Below, in pieces: positions 6,474 to 7,809 of a DNA stretch of 7,809 nt; position 1 is the first letter of the stretch; every line of letters begins with the position of its first letter. Location of the stretch: positions 1 to 7,809 of the forward strand of contig JAIPFG010000139.1 of NCBI GenBank assembly GCA_021736745.1, read 5' to 3'. The notes below the pieces were generated by a model. It worked only from the letters and a program-made list of their open reading frames with translations, ran no database searches and was not told the DNA's origin. The position numbers were made by a program, and so were the translations under genes. Source of the DNA: Pseudomonadales bacterium. GTDB taxonomy: Bacteria; Pseudomonadota; Gammaproteobacteria; Pseudomonadales; IMCC2047.

Positions 6474-7343
6474 ATGAGCACGCGTATATTGACCGATTTC
6501 AACTTGCTGATACCGGAGACGGTAAGCGAAGCACTGGATATTTTGGATCGTCTGCAAGATAAAGTCACCGTCGTCTCAGGTGGCACTGATGTTCTAGTGG
6601 CTTTGAAGTTTGGCTTTGAGAATGAAAATGTCATGAGTTTAGCCAAGCTCCCAGGCATGGATGGTTTGTCTTTTGATCCAGAGAAAGGATTACGAGTCGG
6701 CGCCAAAACAACGATTGCTCAATTATTGGAATCTCCCGAAGTTAAAAAATATTATCCGGCGATTTGGGAAGCGGCAGTCACCTTTGCGACACCTCAAATT
6801 CGCAATACCGCAACCCTAGTGGGTAATCTGCTTAGAGGCTCACCGGCCGGTGATGGCAGCTGTGCTGTATATGCTTTAGGTGGCTCATTGGTATTTACCA
6901 GTAAAGAAGGTGAACGCGAAGTTGATATCGATAATCTTTGGGTCGGCTACGCCACTACCGCGCGTAAACCAAATGAGCTGGCGACTGAACTTAGAATCCC
7001 TGCGCCAAGTGTCGGCAATATCAATGCGTTTAAACGATTAACCCGAGTCAACGAAGATTTGGCAAAGTTGAACGTAGCCGTCAGTATGACCATGAATGGA
7101 AATGTCTGTGAGGAAGCGCGAGTGGCTATGGGTTGTGTTGCGGCAACCTTGGTTCGCTTAAAGCAGGCTGAAGCCTTGCTCAAAGGTGCGGAGATTAATG
7201 ACGAGTCACTGGCGAAAGTCATGAGCGCTGTGGAAGCTGAAATTACACCGATTGATGATCAGCGTTCAACCGCTGAATATCGAAAAATGGTTTCCGGCGT
7301 TATTGTGAAGCGGACCATTGAACAAGCACGTCAGCGCGTGTAA
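6474..7343 (+). CDS. FAD-binding medium subunit of a xanthine dehydrogenase/CO dehydrogenase-family molybdenum hydroxylase (289 aa)
   Basis: This is the FAD subunit (CoxM/CutM type) of a cytoplasmic molybdenum hydroxylase. It passes electrons from the iron-sulfur subunit to an acceptor. The FAD-binding domain covers about residues 5-170, with the first flavin motif VVSGGTD (33-39) and the second region TPQIRNTATLVGN (106-118), followed by SPAGD (123-127). The C-terminal CO-dehydrogenase flavoprotein domain covers about 178-285 (from FKRLTRVNEDLAKLN onward). The length is normal for a stand-alone FAD subunit. Two positions look unusual: the second flavin motif is normally T-[IL]-G-G-N and here reads TLVGN, and the usual PAAD is PAGD. 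The [2Fe-2S] subunit follows after 19 bp, matching the M-S-L order of cox and cut operons. The oxidised substrate (CO, aldehyde, purine, N-heterocycle or other) cannot be read from this subunit. The long signal-rich spacer upstream suggests its own regulation. Confidence 0.93.
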   Translation: MSTRILTDFNLLIPETVSEALDILDRLQDKVTVVSGGTDVLVALKFGFENENVMSLAKLPGMDGLSFDPEKGLRVGAKTTIAQLLESPEVKKYYPAIWEAAVTFATPQIRNTATLVGNLLRGSPAGDGSCAVYALGGSLVFTSKEGEREVDIDNLWVGYATTARKPNELATELRIPAPSVGNINAFKRLTRVNEDLAKLNVAVSMTMNGNVCEEARVAMGCVAATLVRLKQAEALLKGAEINDESLAKVMSAVEAEITPIDDQRSTAEYRKMVSGVIVKRTIEQARQRV

Positions 7344-7350
7344 CAGAATC

Positions 7351-7355
7351 GAGGA
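7351..7355 (+). promoter_or_regulatory. Ribosome binding site of the iron-sulfur subunit gene
   Basis: GAGGA lies 7 bases before the ATG at 7363. A nearer ATG at 7358 runs into TGA after two codons and is not the start. Confidence 0.7.
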
Positions 7356-7362
7356 TAATGCG

Positions 7363-7809
7363 ATGAATAAATTAGCAGTAAATTTACAGGTGAATGGTCG
7401 AGATTATGACCTCAGTGTGGCGTCAAATAAAACGTTATTAGAAGTTTTGCGTGATCAACTGGATTTGCCTGATACCAAATATGGTTGCGGTACAGGTGAA
7501 TGTGGTGCATGCACGGTTTTGATCGATGGTCAGGTCGTTAACTCCTGCTTAACTTTAGCAGCGGCTGTTGATGGGAAATCCATTACCACTGCAATTGGCT
7601 TGGAGAAAGACGGTGAACTTCATCCGGTTCAAGAAGCCTTTGTCGAGGAAACAGCTGTTCAGTGCGGTTATTGCATTCCGGGTATGGTGGTTAAGACTGT
7701 CGGCTTATTGGAAAAGAACCCAGACCCCAGCGAAGCAGAAATCCGCCACTGGCTAGAGGGCAATATCTGTCGCTGCACAGGCTATGAAAAAATCGTTGCC
7801 GCTGTGAAA
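7363..7809 (+). CDS. [2Fe-2S] small subunit of the molybdenum hydroxylase (3' partial, 149 codons visible)
   Basis: This is the iron-sulfur subunit (CoxS/CutS/XdhC type), which moves electrons from the molybdenum site in the large subunit to FAD. The N-terminal plant-ferredoxin-like domain binds one cluster through C42, C47, C50 and C62 (GCGTGECGACTV, then NSC). The C-terminal helical domain binds the second through C101, C104, C136 and C138 (QCGYCIPGM and NICRCTGYEKI). Q100, next to C101, is a residue conserved near the molybdenum cofactor in this family. All eight ligands are present, so the visible part looks functional. The usual QCGxCTPG reads CIPG here, a mild deviation. Family members are about 150-170 residues, so only a few codons should be missing at the window edge. 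The molybdopterin-binding large subunit is expected next, but is outside the window. Confidence 0.95.
   Translation, partial: MNKLAVNLQVNGRDYDLSVASNKTLLEVLRDQLDLPDTKYGCGTGECGACTVLIDGQVVNSCLTLAAAVDGKSITTAIGLEKDGELHPVQEAFVEETAVQCGYCIPGMVVKTVGLLEKNPDPSEAEIRHWLEGNICRCTGYEKIVAAVK

Noticed and set aside
6287..6706. 139-codon open frame on the minus strand across the spacer and the FAD-subunit start
   Set aside because: It is antisense to a well-supported gene for more than half its length, the peptide has no recognisable motif, and no ribosome binding site was seen.
7568..7756. 62-codon + strand frame inside the iron-sulfur subunit gene
   Set aside because: It is a shifted-frame shadow. The true frame from 7363 encodes all eight cluster cysteines and runs to the window edge without a stop.
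1..7809. CRISPR arrays, tRNA or rRNA genes, insertion sequences, attachment sites
   Set aside because: No regular repeat-spacer pattern, cloverleaf, transposase or flanking target duplication was seen on either strand.

Overview
The window looks like chromosomal DNA of a Gram-negative gammaproteobacterium, probably a marine or environmental heterotroph. This rests on the gene content: a DUF1302/DUF1329 outer-membrane pair beside an RND (MMPL-type) permease and a Ycf48-like protein, moderate GC, strong AGGAGG ribosome binding sites and a Rho-independent terminator. The genus cannot be named from the sequence alone. All genes lie on the + strand and fall into two transcription units.

Unit 1 (1-6085) is an envelope trafficking cluster. 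It opens with the last 40 codons of a protein that looks like a Ycf48/BNR beta-propeller (1-124). That gene overlaps the GTG start of a 783-residue RND-superfamily permease (121-2472) by 4 bp. A 182-bp gap follows, with two tiny overlapping reading frames. Next come a 671-residue DUF1302 outer-membrane beta-barrel (2655-4670) and, 19 bp further on, a 439-residue DUF1329 periplasmic protein (4690-6009). A strong hairpin terminator (6031-6085) closes the unit. The four parts span inner membrane, periplasm and outer membrane. The simplest reading, which is inference, is a system that moves a hydrophobic molecule between the membranes; the substrate is unknown.

The spacer 6086-6473 has no convincing gene but is rich in signals. 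It has a candidate extended -10 promoter (6152-6178), a cluster of TTACTAA heptamers including a perfect 9-bp inverted repeat with arm centres 20 bp apart (6208-6236), a 12-bp palindrome (6285-6296), and a 12-codon mini-ORF (6307-6345).

Unit 2 (6474 to the right edge) begins a molybdenum hydroxylase of the xanthine dehydrogenase/CO dehydrogenase family. The FAD subunit (6474-7343) is followed 19 bp later by the [2Fe-2S] subunit (7363-7809, cut by the window edge with 149 codons visible and all eight cluster cysteines present). The molybdopterin-binding large subunit is expected just downstream. The substrate cannot be told from these two subunits.

The items best worth a second look are the envelope cluster as an uncharacterised transport system, the operator-like array ahead of the hydroxylase genes, and a CCUCCUCCUG stretch in the terminator loop that can pair with the ribosome binding sites of both genes upstream in its own operon.
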